64,000 nt of DNA from Gonatopus flavifemur (GCA_018340375.1 JAFFJZ010000009.1:18926501-18990500), one strand, 5' to 3'; positions 10,409 to 21,202 are shown, counted from the first letter of the stretch. A program made the numbers and translations. Notes: generated from the sequence alone by a model not told the origin.

Positions 10409-11479
10409 ATGTCTGATTACGTGCCAAACGATATTGTTAAAGTTTTGTTGTGTCTTGGTGAAGCGCGGGGATATTATGTTGAAGCTGTGAGAACGTTTCA
10501 ACGTCGTTTTCCGGATCGGAGGTGTCCCAATCGCATTACGATCCGATTTCTTGAACAACGTGCTCGTCAAGGTCTTCTCAAACGACAGAGGAACAAGAAA
10601 GTTTATGCGGGTGACAATGATCCTGATGTGAGATCGCTGGCTGTGCTGGCATCAATTCATATTAGTCCCCATATCAGTCCTCGGGATATTGAGGAAATGA
10701 CCGGGATTCCTCGATGGACAACTCAGCGTATCTTGAAATCGTTGGATTATCATCCGTACCACATCACTTTGGTGCAATCTCTAACAGCTGAGGATTTCAT
10801 AACAAGATTGAACTTCTGCACGTGGGCCCAACGGAGAATCGAAGAAGATCCTACTTTCCCTCATCACGTTATGTTCTCTGATGAGGCAATATTTCACGAT
10901 GTTGGAATTCTCAATAGGCACAATTGCCATTATTGGAGTGCTCAGAATCCTTACTGGGTCCGTACAATTAATCATCAACACCGTTGGAGTGTGAACGCTT
11001 GGTGCGGAATCGTAGATTCCAGGATCATAGGGCCGTATTTTTTTGAAGGAAACCTGACTGGCGCGGAGTATTTTCGTTTTTTGCATTTTGAACTCCCTGC
11101 TCTTATGGAAGACGTAAGTCTTGACGTGAGATCAAGGATGTGGTTCCAACAGGATGGAGCACCTCCTCATCACATGCGAATTGTTCGAGAATTTCTGGAT
11201 GAGAAGTTTCCCAGAAGGTGGATTGGCCGTGGAGGACCTGTGCGATGGCCACCTAGGTCGCCAGATCTGACATCGCCTGATTTTTTCTTGTGGGGTTACA
11301 TAAAAGATGTTGTATTCCGTGAACCTCCAAAAACACGCGATGACATGAAAGATCGAATAAGAGCATGCACAGCAATAACACCTGCTACGTTGCAAGCAAC
11401 TGTAGAAAACTTTCATAAAAGAATTGCGCTTTGTCAAAGGCAAAACGGCGCTCATTTTGGACATCTTCCGAATGCCTAA
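10409..11479 (+). CDS. DD41D transposase, intact open frame
   Basis: A 356-residue Tc1/mariner-superfamily transposase that would excise and reinsert the element at TA sites. Residues 1-60 look like a helix-turn-helix DNA-binding domain (NDIVKVLLCLGEARGYYVEA). A second helix-turn-helix follows around 85-115 (ISPRDIEEMTGIPRWTTQRIL). The catalytic residues are D158 in FSDEAIF, D249 in QQDGAPPH and D291 in SPDLTSPDFFLWG. Forty-one residues separate the last two, so it is DD41D rather than the DD34D of ordinary mariners. The ATG follows a short leader after the left terminal repeat, and the length suits the superfamily. No stop or frameshift is present, which is unusual in this window and suggests recent activity. 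I cannot say whether it is expressed. Confidence 0.88.
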   Translation: MSDYVPNDIVKVLLCLGEARGYYVEAVRTFQRRFPDRRCPNRITIRFLEQRARQGLLKRQRNKKVYAGDNDPDVRSLAVLASIHISPHISPRDIEEMTGIPRWTTQRILKSLDYHPYHITLVQSLTAEDFITRLNFCTWAQRRIEEDPTFPHHVMFSDEAIFHDVGILNRHNCHYWSAQNPYWVRTINHQHRWSVNAWCGIVDSRIIGPYFFEGNLTGAEYFRFLHFELPALMEDVSLDVRSRMWFQQDGAPPHHMRIVREFLDEKFPRRWIGRGGPVRWPPRSPDLTSPDFFLWGYIKDVVFREPPKTRDDMKDRIRACTAITPATLQATVENFHKRIALCQRQNGAHFGHLPNA

Positions 11480-11567
11480 TGCGTCCCCGAAGATACCCCT
11501 CCAGTTCAGACAATCGGCCCTTTCCAGGGCCACAATGATGTGTAAAGTCCGATCGCGCAATCCCATA

Positions 11568-12490
11568 CAGGGTTCTACAATTGGCCCAATAATGGCACGT
11601 TACTGAACCACAAACGGCGTTCTTTGCCCGTTAATGGCGCCCATTAATGGCTCAACAATGGTTAATTGCTGGATGATAACGTGGGTCCAGTAATGGCAAT
11701 AAATAATGGGCCATGTATAAAATTATTGATTGGCCCAGTAATGGGGCTAAATGATCCCGATTTATGGCCAGAAATTTCGGGATAATGTTCGAATGTTAGC
11801 CATCAATGGCAGATTACGAGGGCATAATAATAATGATATCCAATGGTAATATGACTGCGTTCCAGAATAATCGGTTCAGTATTAGTTCAAATGAGTGGTT
11901 AAGCGTGACCCAAAACACTTTTTTGTTTTTGGGATGTTTGTCATTCCAGTTTTCACAAGATCAGAAATGGATGTTTTTTTCCAAATAGATTTGCATGCCT
12001 GATATTTCGACAATCTCAAATGTAAAATTATACGAGTCAAAAGTATTCTCGATAAATCAGTTGAATTCAGTTGCTTATCCCTTCAAATTTTTTCGTTATT
12101 TACATGAGAAAGTAATTGATTATCTACATGAATAAGAATTCATTTGAATCATGTCAAACGTATTTGATGGATATGAATTATTTATTCAACGTAATAGAAA
12201 TAAGGCCGAAACAAACTTTTTTCAGGGGTGATTACGAATACAATACATACAACTTTGGAATCCATTTCACTCAGTAATAAGCCATATTCCAGCCAGTAAC
12301 GGGGAATCAATTGTTGGCCGTTCACCGTAGCCGTACATCGGCTGATTATCGGCTGTTTTCATTGCTGGCCTTTCTTATCAGCCAGTGGTGGGCCACAGTT
12401 GTGCCAATGATGTGAATCTATTATTGGCCATTGAATGGTAGCCATACATGGGCCGATTATTGGCTGTGTTTACATTCTCGGGGTTTCCTG
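11568..12490. mobile_element. Non-coding TA-target element inside the DD41D transposon
   Basis: Ends CAGG... and ...CCTG, each flanked by TA (11566-11567 and 12491-12492), within a CCCATATGGG-like target. Both ends are rich in diverged GGCCCA/AATAATGG motifs, partly inverted. There is no recognisable gene. It is probably a MITE-like passenger inserted 3' of the transposase gene. Confidence 0.55.
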
Positions 12491-12527
12491 TATGGGAACC
12501 CCCTCGTGGTGCACATTGGGTAACGCT

Positions 12528-12905
12528 GATGCCGACGGCAATTTCCGAGAGATGAGAAACACTCAAGAGTTGAGCATTATGTTAGACAGAATACAATCCG
12601 AGGGTTTGAGAATTCTCATTTTCTCATCAATTAGAGCGCCATCTATGGGGATTTCGAAAAAACGTTGGAGACAAAAGTTCCTTGGTTTTCAGCGTAGAAT
12701 CTAAACCGGTAGTGAAAAATAGGGGATTCCATCTAAAAAACATGAGTTGACCCCAAAATGACCTTGAAAGTGGGTTCTGAGGTCAAAGCCAAGTTCACCA
12801 TCGGATGTCCCCCTCAGATGCTTACCTTTTTTTTCGGGAACATTTTCTTCTGAATCTATTCGTTTTCGAGATATTCTAGGTGACAGAATAAAATGGGACA
12901 CCCTG
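12528..12905 (-). repeat. Right terminal inverted repeat of the DD41D element
   Basis: Reverse-complement partner of 9903-10273. Ends ACACCCTG followed by TA and a long (TA)n run (12906-12931). Confidence 0.85.
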
Positions 12906-12931
12906 TATATATATATATATATATATATATT
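12906..12931. repeat. (TA)n microsatellite
   Basis: Uninterrupted alternating TA of about 25 bp between two TA-target transposons. Confidence 0.9.
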
Positions 12932-13278
12932 AGGGTCACCCTTATTTTTAAAATTTCCGAATTTTTTTGGTCTCACCCCCTGAGCAGGTTCTATTTCTCA
13001 TCAAAATGGAGTACGTGAAACCTCAGTTTGATTGGGCTATGTTAACCTGTGCCGCAACGAGCTCAAGGTTTCGAAGTTTGATGTTTTCTTTTTGAATTTC
13101 TTGCTGTATTTCAAAAACGGTGAGATGTATCGAAATGCCCGGTACTCCAATCGAAAGAACGCGGAATCCCCTCCAATTCCCACCCAGCAACTCTATCATT
13201 CCAACCCATCATTTCGGAGCAAAGCGTGATTGAATAGCCAAAAAGTGAAATGTGGACATGTGAATGTTATATCATATA

Positions 13279-13529
13279 CACGGAAAGAAGAAAACAGCAC
13301 CAGTTACTGTCCATAACAGCAATCAGTTGGAAAACAAATGAAAATACGCTTGGATGATAGAGGTTAGCGCGATCACAATGATGTGTACTGCAGTGAAATT
13401 CGTCAATGCTGCTTGGACATTAACGGTTACTAGGAGACGCAGTAATAAACGGCGTGAATTTGATTTTTCATTTTTTTCCAATAAATTACTGCGATTCACA
13501 GTAACCATTGCTGTTTACCTTTTTCCGTG
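13279..13529. mobile_element. CACGGAAA-ended MITE, copy 1
   Basis: 251 bp with inverted ends (CACGGAAAGAAGAAAACAGCA on the left; the right end inverted reads CACGGAAAAAGGTAAACAGCA), flanked by TA (13277-13278 and 13530-13531). Non-coding. A relative with CACGGAGAAAA ends is at 47378-47608. Confidence 0.75.
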
Positions 13530-13844
13530 TACGACAATATATGTGACCGGAACGATTCAAAGTTGATCAAATAAAACTAGAGCTCTCTCAAAGTTCATAA
13601 GACGTTTATAAAAAATCACTCAACTCCATGGTACTCATGAGAATATTCTGGATATGTCATTCAATTATTGAATTTTCCAGTAAGAATAACTCACATTCTG
13701 GTGATTGGTCATCAATTTATTTTATCAGTGTATTAGGTTTTGTAATTAATTTCGTTCCGTACAAGTAGGATGCATTTTTACACATTAATTCAAAACTTGT
13801 AGTAGAAATTGTTGCTAATCTTCATCTTTCGGGAGAATTTCATT

Positions 13845-14390
13845 ATATTCCTCGATCAACTCCACCCCTCTTTCCGCAACATCGTTCACCACTAATAATT
13901 TACCTAATATCCACCGTCTTCCTTGAGAATCTTGTCAACTTTCCCATGTTTTAGGGTCTGTTGTTAGAAAATCCATCGGAATTTTGAATCTTGGGAAGAA
14001 ATCCAATGTTTTTGCATCCACAAATTTGGATAAATCACCACTAGCAAACTCTCCCAGATCGCTTAATCGAGGAGGTATTCTCTTTGCAATATCTTTTTCT
14101 GTTCCTATATTCGACTTCGTTCTCCCTATCATGTTTAATTTGATATTTGCCGGGATGTGTGAATCGTGGAATGCTATTGCAATATGTTCAGGAGTAAGAT
14201 ACCACAAGTGTTGAGGAAACTTGTTCACGACCACCCGAGAGATTTCAGGATCCTGATAATGAATAAAAGTTCCCAACAGATTGGAATCATTCAATGGAGC
14301 TTCGATTGCATGAGGTGTTTTAAACCAGGCTTCTACATATACAATGACTCAAAATATGCATATGTCTCAGAATGCTTTTTCTGTAAGTTT
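13845..14390 (-). pseudogene. C-terminal remnant of an uncharacterised TE-associated protein
   Basis: On the minus strand a frame interrupted by stops encodes AWFKTPHAIEAP, then an open stretch of 119 codons (14294-13935). After one TGA it continues with LVVNDVAERGVELIEEYN to a TAG near 13847. I recognise the pattern (AWF.AP.A.EAP, HLWYL(T/S)PE, VND.AERGV.LI..YN) from a widespread family of unnamed arthropod and cnidarian proteins. I do not know its function and assign none. At least three stops make it a pseudogene. Being inside a terminal-repeat-bounded element suggests the family is mobile or was captured. Confidence 0.5.
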
Positions 14391-14984
14391 TAGTTCAAAT
14401 TGCCGTTGGGATAAAAATATTTCAAAGCTGTATATTGCTTTTGACATCCATCTAGCATGATGAATTGCACCAGGAAGTCGAAAACTGATACCGCCAGGCG
14501 GACTCGCTCCCAAAAAGCATTTCTATACATCTCACCGTTTTCGAGATGCAGCAGGAAATTTAAAAACAAAAACGAAATTCCGAAACTTTGAGCTCGTTGT
14601 GGCACGGGTTAACATAGCTCAATCAAACTGAGGTTTAACGTACTTCATTTTGATGAGGAATGGAACTTTTTGTGGGGGTAAGACCAAAGGAATTCAAAAA
14701 ATTCCAAAATAAGGGCCACCCTAATATATATATCTATACAGAACTTGGATTAACATTTGTATTTATTATTCTATTATTTCTTTTGTGACGTGACATTATA
14801 ATTCATAATGAACCTCCGTTCCTTACACTGAATATAACTCATCCTAATTTGAGCAATGAGGACGATATCAGAGTAATGATCAAAATAACGCTTTCTCACA
14901 AAAGTGATGTTACTGAATATAAGATTTTGTTATAAATTTTCATTTTATAATCCATTCCATTTCTGGATATGTTTATCCATTATA

Positions 14985-15445
14985 TTGATGGGATTTTACG
15001 AGATTTTTTGTCTGCAAATTCTTGTATAATATCAGCATGATCTAGCGCTTTCAGTGTGTCATTTTCAATACCCATCACGGTGAGGCTATTCAATCTCTCC
15101 TGATTCATTGATGAACGTAATCCATTTTTTATTTATTTGAATTCCGAAAAAGATCTTCCACTCGTGCTGTTTGTAGTCATTAGAACTGAATACAATTTCA
15201 AGAGAATTTCTACATTTGGTAATGTTTCTTTCATTCCTTTCTCTGCTGATAGCTTATACATTCTAGCTTCATAGCTCAATGTTCCTTGTTCATTCACATT
15301 TTCGTCAGTTGCTATAAACTCTTCAACAAATTCTCTAAATTTTATGAGTTCAACCGTTAAGTTTTCTTCCAAATCATCCTCATAAAATTCGAGCAATTTA
15401 GATGCATAATGTGTAACTTCTTGAGCAGAAAGACTACTCCCTCAC
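14985..15445 (-). pseudogene. hAT transposase C-terminus (ZMYM1-like), degraded
   Basis: Minus-strand frame beginning SLSAQEVTHYASKLLEFYEDDL, through LPNVEILLKLYSVLMTTNSTSGRSFSEFK to a stop near 15133. Beyond it, in the same sense, come GLRSSMNQERLNSLTVMGIEND and ALDHADIIQEFADKK. These match the hAT dimerisation region as seen in zinc-finger MYM-type 1-like proteins (the usual VTNCSGERSFSKLK pattern). Only the C-terminus survives; the catalytic core is missing. It lies within the 6.7-kb element whose 8-bp target duplication independently indicates hAT, so it is probably that element's own transposase. Confidence 0.75.
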
Positions 15446-16472
15446 TCCCTCCCTCTCCCTTTGAGGGGATGTCACTCCCTCAAAATTAATGTTGATCATA
15501 AGCTTACCAATTCTATAAGAAAATGATCTATTCGACACTATTTGAGAGAATAGCAACGATGGTATCTAACCTCTCTTCCTACCGTATAGGCGTGTTCTCT
15601 TCTACCCAACGTGCTCGGTTGGTAAGCGCTGCTATCACCTCAAGGGAATTGAGAATTTTCAAAAGACCGAATACGATTTGTGAGTTCTTCTGAAGGAATA
15701 CAAATAGAAATTAATTTTCGAAAGTAGCTGTTTCAACTGAAAACCCTTATTCGAGAGGTCTTTACATTCGGGCGAATCGAGAGATTCAGTAATTTGAATT
15801 CGAAATAGTGTAACTTTCTTAATCAATTTCATAGAAATTGAGTGATATAAAATGAAATTCTGAAAAATGAAAAAACGTACTGATATTAAAAATGTATTGA
15901 CATTAAATTCTTCTCAAAACCATTTCGACTATAAGTACTAAAGCTGATACTATTTTTTTAATCAAAAGTGTTATTTTTCTTTATCAAAGAAATAATAGTG
16001 ATCAAGCCAATTCAAATACTCATTGCAAAAATAATACGCCCAGAGAACGTTACCCTGATGGGAAAATTTCACTGAAAATCTCTGAATATTTCACGGATTT
16101 TCACAGAAGAGTTTTTTAAGAGAGTTTCAGAGGTGTTCATAGTATTTCAAACAAATCTAGAGTTCTTCACATTGAGAGAACGCCAGGTTTGAGTTACTGG
16201 TAGCTACTGAAGGAATCACTGACTTCATCTCAAACATAGCGTTTCCTGAGTGTATCCAGAAGTATTATATTCCAGTATATGTGAATACATTTTGTTTACT
16301 GAAAAGTGTGGGATTCCTTTGATTTCCAAAACTGTTTCCGCAGTAAGTATGTGAGGAAGATTATTTTTTTTAATAAGGGTTGAGAAATCGAAATTTCGAT
16401 TTCTGCAAAACCTGATCGATGAGTGGGGGCTCCTAGGCGGCGTCAAGTCCGCCTCTGGTAAATTCGGTCCTG
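15446..16472. other. Right part of the hAT element, no gene
   Basis: Contains a short CTCCCTC-rich stretch (15437-15480), then AT-rich sequence. The inverted hAT terminus lies at about 16415-16472. I see no coding region. Confidence 0.6.
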
Positions 16473-16480
16473 AGCGCCGC

Positions 16481-17460
16481 TCTAATATTCCAATACCACT
16501 TTTGTTGGACGATTCATCTTTCGCCTCAAAATAGGCCTCAGTTTCAGCAATAACCTCTTCATTCGAGCAAAATTTCTTGCCGGCAAGCATTTTTTTTGGG
16601 TCTGCGCACAGCCAGTAGTCGCTGGGAGCCAAATCTGGCGAATACGGTGGATGTGGAAGTAATTCGAAGTCCAATGCATGTAGTTTTGCCACTTTTTCGA
16701 TTGACTTGTGACATGATGCGTTGTCTTGATGAAATAAAATTCTTCTCTTCGTCATATGCCGTCGTTTCTTTGCAATTTCGGCCTTCAAACGCTCCAATAA
16801 TGCGATATAATATTCACTGTTGATGGTATTTCCTTACTCAAGATAGTCGATGAATATTACACCACGCACATCCCAAAATACCAAGGCCATAACCTTTTCA
16901 GCCGATTATTATGCTTTCGGGCGCTTTGGACAAGGTTTACCAATGGCTGTCCATTGGGATGACGATCCTTTTGATTCCGGAGTGAAGTGATGAATCCATG
17001 TTTCATCCATTGTAACATATCAACGCAAAAATTCCGGCTTGTTACATTTTAACAGGGCCAAACACTGCTCAGAAGCATCAACGCGTTTTCGTTTTTGGTC
17101 AACAGTGAGCAAACGCGGCACCCACTTCGAACAGAGCTTTCTTATAGTTGAATGCTCATGCAGTATAAAGCCAACACGTTCTCTCGATATTTTTACGATA
17201 TCAGCAAACTCACGCAACTCCACTTTTCAATCATTCAAAACGATTTTGTGGCGTTTTTTGAATGTTTTCTGGTGTTACCGCCTCATTTGGACGTCCACTG
17301 CGTTCTGCATCATCGGTGTCTCTACGACCACGTTTGGAGTCAGTGAACCAACGTTTTATTGTGATTCCTGATGGAGGGGAGTCCCCACAACACTTCTCAA
17401 GCCATTGCTTTGCTTGAACGGTATTTTTCCCCATCAAGAAGCAGTGTAAAATTGGAACAC
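16481..17460 (-). pseudogene. mariner transposase, main fragment (DD34D)
   Basis: Minus-strand mariner transposase core. From the 17460 end: MGKNTVQAKQWLEKC, a helix-turn-helix region, FILHEHSTIRKLCSKWVPRLL, the catalytic segment VTMDETWIHHF, then KVMALVFWD. Further on come FHQDNASCHKS and PYSPDLAPSDYWL, giving the DD34D signature, and EAYFEAKDES. The frame is broken by a frameshift near 17228, TGA at 17020-17022, a double TAA near 16908 and a TAA near 16840. The first eight codons lie beyond the 3.3-kb insertion at 20736-20760; the last ones are at 9701-9758. It belongs to the irritans-like mariners by overall appearance. Inactive. Confidence 0.88.
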
Positions 17461-17920
17461 CAGGGTTCCCACAGACCTGGAAAGTCAGGGAAAGTCAGTG
17501 AAAGTCAGGGAAATTGACTTTTGGTCACAGAAAGTCAGGGAACTTCATTTTTAGTCAGGGAAAGTCAGGGAAATCGTCCTTTGGTCAGAAAAAATTTCCA
17601 AAATCCTCAAATAGATGTGCGGAGAAAAAAGTATTTCTTTGAATTTAAGAAATTATGATTTGGATCGGTTCGAATGAATATTTCTTTGACAAAAATATCG
17701 TTTCCATGTACAGTTATTGTCACAAGTCCGGTAACAGTTCCAATGGAAACATCTTTATATGATATGTTATTGCTGTTATTTGAGAATTTGTTATTTATCG
17801 GGTGATAGAAGAAACATATATGATGGTATACAGTTGAAGAAAAATTTTTTGAATTCATCAATAATAACGTATTCAAAAATATTTCCGTTAGAACTGCTAC
17901 CGGACTCGTGAAAACAACTA

Positions 17921-18031
17921 TATGTACAATCCGCTCTCTAAATAGTACCGTGGACCTTTCTCTCACTCGAATGTATTCCCTTGATAAAGTGAAAAAACAC
18001 TGTTCATTACTATATCCAGAGAGCGGATTGT
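17921..18031. repeat. Short inverted repeat CAATCCGCTCTCT
   Basis: CAATCCGCTCTCT at 17921 and its reverse complement AGAGAGCGGATTG at 18019 bound about 110 bp. It could be a small MITE inside the hAT-like element. No target duplication was established. Confidence 0.4.
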
Positions 18032-18780
18032 GAATCAATGTATCATTCCAAAATAACAGTGAATAATGGATTTTTTTACGTAACGAAGAAATATTCACTG
18101 TTTGCAAAGAAACCAGGTCCAAACGTCTATTTGAACTTATTCAGAGTACAATTTTTTAGATTTGAAGGAATACGTTTTTATGGAGGATGAAGTTCGGAAA
18201 ATCTCAACATCATAATGTTTCCTCGAAGAAGAAAAACACACGTGAGAAAGGGAGATATATGAATAAATAGATGTGATTCGATACGGATTGTTGGATATAA
18301 AAAAGGTACCCTATTCCAAATACCAGACAGAACCGGGAAAAAAAATTTTCAGTCGGATTTTGATCGGTTTTTGTCCCATGCTAAATGATTCCAAATGTAA
18401 CTTGGCAAGATTTTTAACGGAATTCGACAGGTGTCATGTGCTTTTGTCTGGTTCGTACATCAAATGAGCACTGTTGTACAAACTAGACAAAAGCACACGA
18501 ATCCGCACAAATGCGGGTCAAAAGTGTATAAGGATCTGTTCTGGCATTTTTAGCAGGGTGATGAGTTTGGAGAATAAGAAGGATCATTTTATTTCCACAA
18601 GAGAAATCTCAACTGCTTGGGGTTCTCACAGTGAATGTTGAAATTCTCCAGATATTAAGGGTGTTTCATGGTTGATTTTTCCCCTAGGAAACAAATAGAT
18701 CGTTCCAATCATTCTACGTCACTAATATTCACTTAATTAAATTGATCTTCAGATAAAAAAAATTCAGGATCAATCACCTC

Positions 18781-18895
18781 ACACAGCCCAGAAGTTAAAA
18801 AAGAATTCTTGAGAGTTCATAATCAATTCTTTGAATCCCATTTGAACTCTTAATGAACTCTTTTTGAACTGGTATACTGTATAGGAGAGCATCCT
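18781..18895 (+). repeat. Dispersed repeat, copy A
   Basis: CACAGCCCAGAAGTTAAAAA followed by GAATTCTTGAGAGTTCATA and ending GGTATACTGTATAGGAG. A diverged direct copy occurs at 19739-19850. Confidence 0.6.
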
Positions 18896-18914
18896 GCTCT
18901 GGTCTCAAAGTACT

Positions 18915-18975
18915 TGAAAACGGGTTACGTTCGTTATTCGTTATTACGTTCGTTATTCGTTATTACGTTCGTTGA
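18915..18975 (+). repeat. ACGTTCGTTATTCGTTATT short tandem repeat
   Basis: Three direct iterations of GTTACGTTCGTTATTC-like sequence, period about 19 bp. Confidence 0.7.
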
Positions 18976-19118
18976 ATGTTTTTACGTGTTCACTGTTTCT
19001 ACATTAATTTTATTTGAGGAGACGATTATTTTTGTTGTATATGTACTGTAATGACATGGCTTTCTTTTGAAAGGAGAATTTGTATTGAATTTGGTGCATT
19101 TTACTTTAGCACATGGAA

Positions 19119-19258
19119 CAGGTGGGTCATTCCATATCAGATTCACAACTGAAATTTAAATTTCAACGAAACTTTTTTCTCGCGTTCACAGGTGGGTCAT
19201 TCCATATCAGATTCACAACTGAAATTTAAATTTCAACGAAACTTTTTTCTCGCGTTCT
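19119..19258 (+). repeat. 70-bp perfect tandem duplication
   Basis: CAGGTGGGTCATTCCATATC... to ...CTCGCGTTC is present twice, at 19119 and 19189, essentially identical, so the duplication is recent. Confidence 0.9.
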
Positions 19259-19738
19259 AGAAAGGAAAATAATCGATACGTATTTTTTAATTTTGATCGG
19301 ATACCTTCCATTTTCGAGATACGATTTTTCAAAGTTTTGAAGTTGAAAAAATCGAACATTTTTCCATCTCTAATATTTGAAACGGCTTTGGATTTGGAAA
19401 AAATTTGTATTTTGTGCGATCTCACGAACTAGATATATGGAATGAATTTTTTCTGTTATTTGACCCATTTATTTTGCGAATGTTAGAAATGAATTCAAGT
19501 TCCAAAAAAAGACATGCTTGAAATTGATGTCTCCATACTGTAATTTTTCATCACTCCCTATAGAATGTCTCATAAAAATTTCAAAGTGGACAGCTCAATA
19601 GTTTTTGAGATATGATTCATAACGTAGAACCACATCGGCTTCAAGCGCGGAAAATTGCATCGTTCACACTGAAGTGTTCATTGCCGAGCGCGTGTCAACA
19701 TGTTTATATGAATTTATTTCTGAGCATCTATGAATCCC

Positions 19739-19850
19739 ACACAGCACGGAAGTTGAAAAAGAATTCTTGAGAATTCATATTGAATTTTTCAAGTCCCAGT
19801 TGAATCCTTTAGGATCTTTTTCTGATTTGGTGTGCTGTATGGAATGTGAG
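19739..19850 (+). repeat. Dispersed repeat, copy B
   Basis: Diverged copy of 18781-18895 in the same orientation, ending GTGCTGTATGGAATG. The start (CACACAGCAC) and the end (GTGCTGTATGG) are inverted, MITE-like. Confidence 0.5.
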
Positions 19851-20735
19851 TTTATAAATTTGCTCATATGCGTTTGTATAAGGATAACTCCATTCATTCC
19901 GGGTATAGACATAAGTACGGGTATGGTATAACAATTCGAACCATAAAATATTTATACACCTCGGTAAGGAAAAACAGTTCAACAAAAGTTTTGTTTTAAC
20001 ATGAATTTATTATTCATTGATTGATAATTTATTTTCGTTCCAACTAAACGTATTTTCCAATAATCATTCTTGCTAAAATGTGCGATAATAATTTTTGAGT
20101 TCAGTTCTGAAATGAAAAGTGAAGTTTGTTCCATTATTCACATTTCATATGTGAATCAATTTTTGAATGTATTCTTTTATGTTCCTCTACAATAAAAACA
20201 TTCTGTTCTCTTGATTTTCTATGAGAGAAAATTCCAAAGTTTCAAGTTGAAGTTTTTGTTAAATCATTTATTCGTGACCGCAAATATACCAAATCCTTAT
20301 AAAAACAGTTTGAGTACATGTCCTTCATTTTTTTTTCTTTCGATCTGATACTCTATTCGATGGTTATATGTGCAGTTTTAATTTCGTAATTAATTTCGTA
20401 ATTTCGTAGTTTCGTTCATTACAGGCAATCGACTATGTTTATATATTATTCATCTCTTCCTATACCACAAAGATCTCCTGACGAAATCCTCAGGATATCC
20501 TAGGCATGCTGCAACATTCCCAGGAATTCCTGAGGATGTCGCCAGAAGATTTGTGCCGTGTGTGTTACTACGCAGGCATTGTATCACCTTCCATGATTTG
20601 CATGTTGCCTATTTTCACGAATCAAATGGTCATGGAAATTCTTCAAAATAGGTCATGGAAAGTCAGGGAAATTCCTGAAAAAGTCAGGGAAAGTCAGAAA
20701 ACTCAGTTTAAAAATTTTGTGGGAACCCTGAACAC

Positions 20736-20857
20736 GAAATTGTTCTAGATCCATTGTTTTAAAAATAACAAAAGTAGCGTCACTCTTAGGACAATAACTC
20801 ACAAACTAATGAATAGAATATCATGAAATTTTGACAGCCGTCTTTTGAAGGTGAGTA
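20736..20857 (-). pseudogene. mariner 5' UTR and first eight codons
   Basis: On the minus strand a leader leads to ATG and the residues MDLEQFRV, ending exactly at the AACAC duplication. The next codon resumes at 17460. This proves that the fragment and the main mariner piece were once contiguous. Confidence 0.82.
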
Positions 20858-21200
20858 CCCGGGGAAAAATAATCCATATATGGTCGTATATGAGCGTATA
20901 TGAATCATAAATGAATCATATATGAACATATATGAAATACATATGAACATATATAAGCATATGGATTTTGGCCATATATGATCATGTATGAATGAGACTG
21001 TATATGGCCATATGTGATCATATTCAATCATACATTATCATATTCCATATATGGACAAAAAAATGTCACAATTTTACATGGAATGTGATGAAAAACCAAA
21101 GGAGAGAGAAGTGAGATCGATGCTGATAGATTCCCCACTTTCATATATGACCATATATGAATCCATATATGGGTCCATATATGGAATTTGTTCTCCCGGG
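20858..21200. mobile_element. CATATATG-rich MITE, copy 1 (in mariner 5' UTR)
   Basis: 343 bp with CCCGGG at both ends, flanked by TA (or GTAC) on each side. The interior is saturated with TATATGG, CATATATG and TCATATATGA motifs around a conserved core containing GTGGGGAATCTATCAGCAT (minus strand). Non-coding. A second copy is at 27860-28140. Confidence 0.78.
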
Positions 21201-21202
21201 TA

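Larger units (their letters stand above)
9903..12905 (+). mobile_element. DD41D Tc1/mariner-superfamily transposon with long terminal repeats
   Basis: A 3.0-kb element bounded by TA dinucleotides. The terminal inverted repeats are about 370 bp (9903-10273 and 12528-12905), starting with a GGGTGTCC block. They share long matching stretches such as GGTGAACTTGGCTTTGACCTC. It encodes one open transposase (10409-11479). A second element of 923 bp (11568-12490) has inserted downstream of the gene, so the native length was about 2.1 kb. Confidence 0.83.
12933..14721. mobile_element. TA-target DNA transposon with GGGTCACCC/GGGTGGCCC ends
   Basis: Terminal inverted repeats of about 260 bp (12933-13190 and 14450-14721), starting GGGT(C/G)(A/G)CCCTTATTTT. 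Both contain CTCAGTTTGATTG(G/A)GCTATG and AACGGTGAGATGTAT. It is flanked by TA at 12931-12932 and 14722-14723. The interior holds a MITE (13279-13529) and, on the minus strand, a decayed gene (13845-14390) of an uncharacterised family. Superfamily unassigned; the TA target suggests Tc1/mariner, but no DDE motif remains. Confidence 0.7.
9759..16472. mobile_element. hAT transposon (6.7 kb) inserted in the mariner
   Basis: Flanked by a perfect 8-bp duplication, AGCGCCGC (9751-9758 and 16473-16480), the size typical of hAT insertions. The ends form related terminal repeats, CAGTGCCGGATTT on the left and CAGGACCGAATTT on the right (inverted). Both continue into GC-rich sequence containing CCTAGG. 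It contains a hAT transposase remnant (14985-15445), and it has itself received the DD41D element, the GGGTCACCC-ended element and MITEs. Confidence 0.82.
17461..20730. mobile_element. 3.27-kb non-autonomous hAT-like element inserted in mariner codon 8
   Basis: Perfect 13-bp terminal inverted repeats CAGGGTTCCCACA (17461-17473 and 20718-20730) and a 5-bp target duplication AACAC (17456-17460 and 20731-20735). Sub-terminal regions carry repeated GTCAGGGAAA blocks at both ends (17484-17585 and 20650-20700). The CAGGG start resembles hAT ends, although the duplication is 5 bp instead of 8. No transposase motif is visible inside; the longest frames show no known domain. Confidence 0.8.

Noticed and set aside
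17607..18122. 171-codon minus-strand frame in the CAGGGTTCCCACA element
   Set aside because: No transposase or other motif; it spans a small inverted repeat and is best explained as chance.
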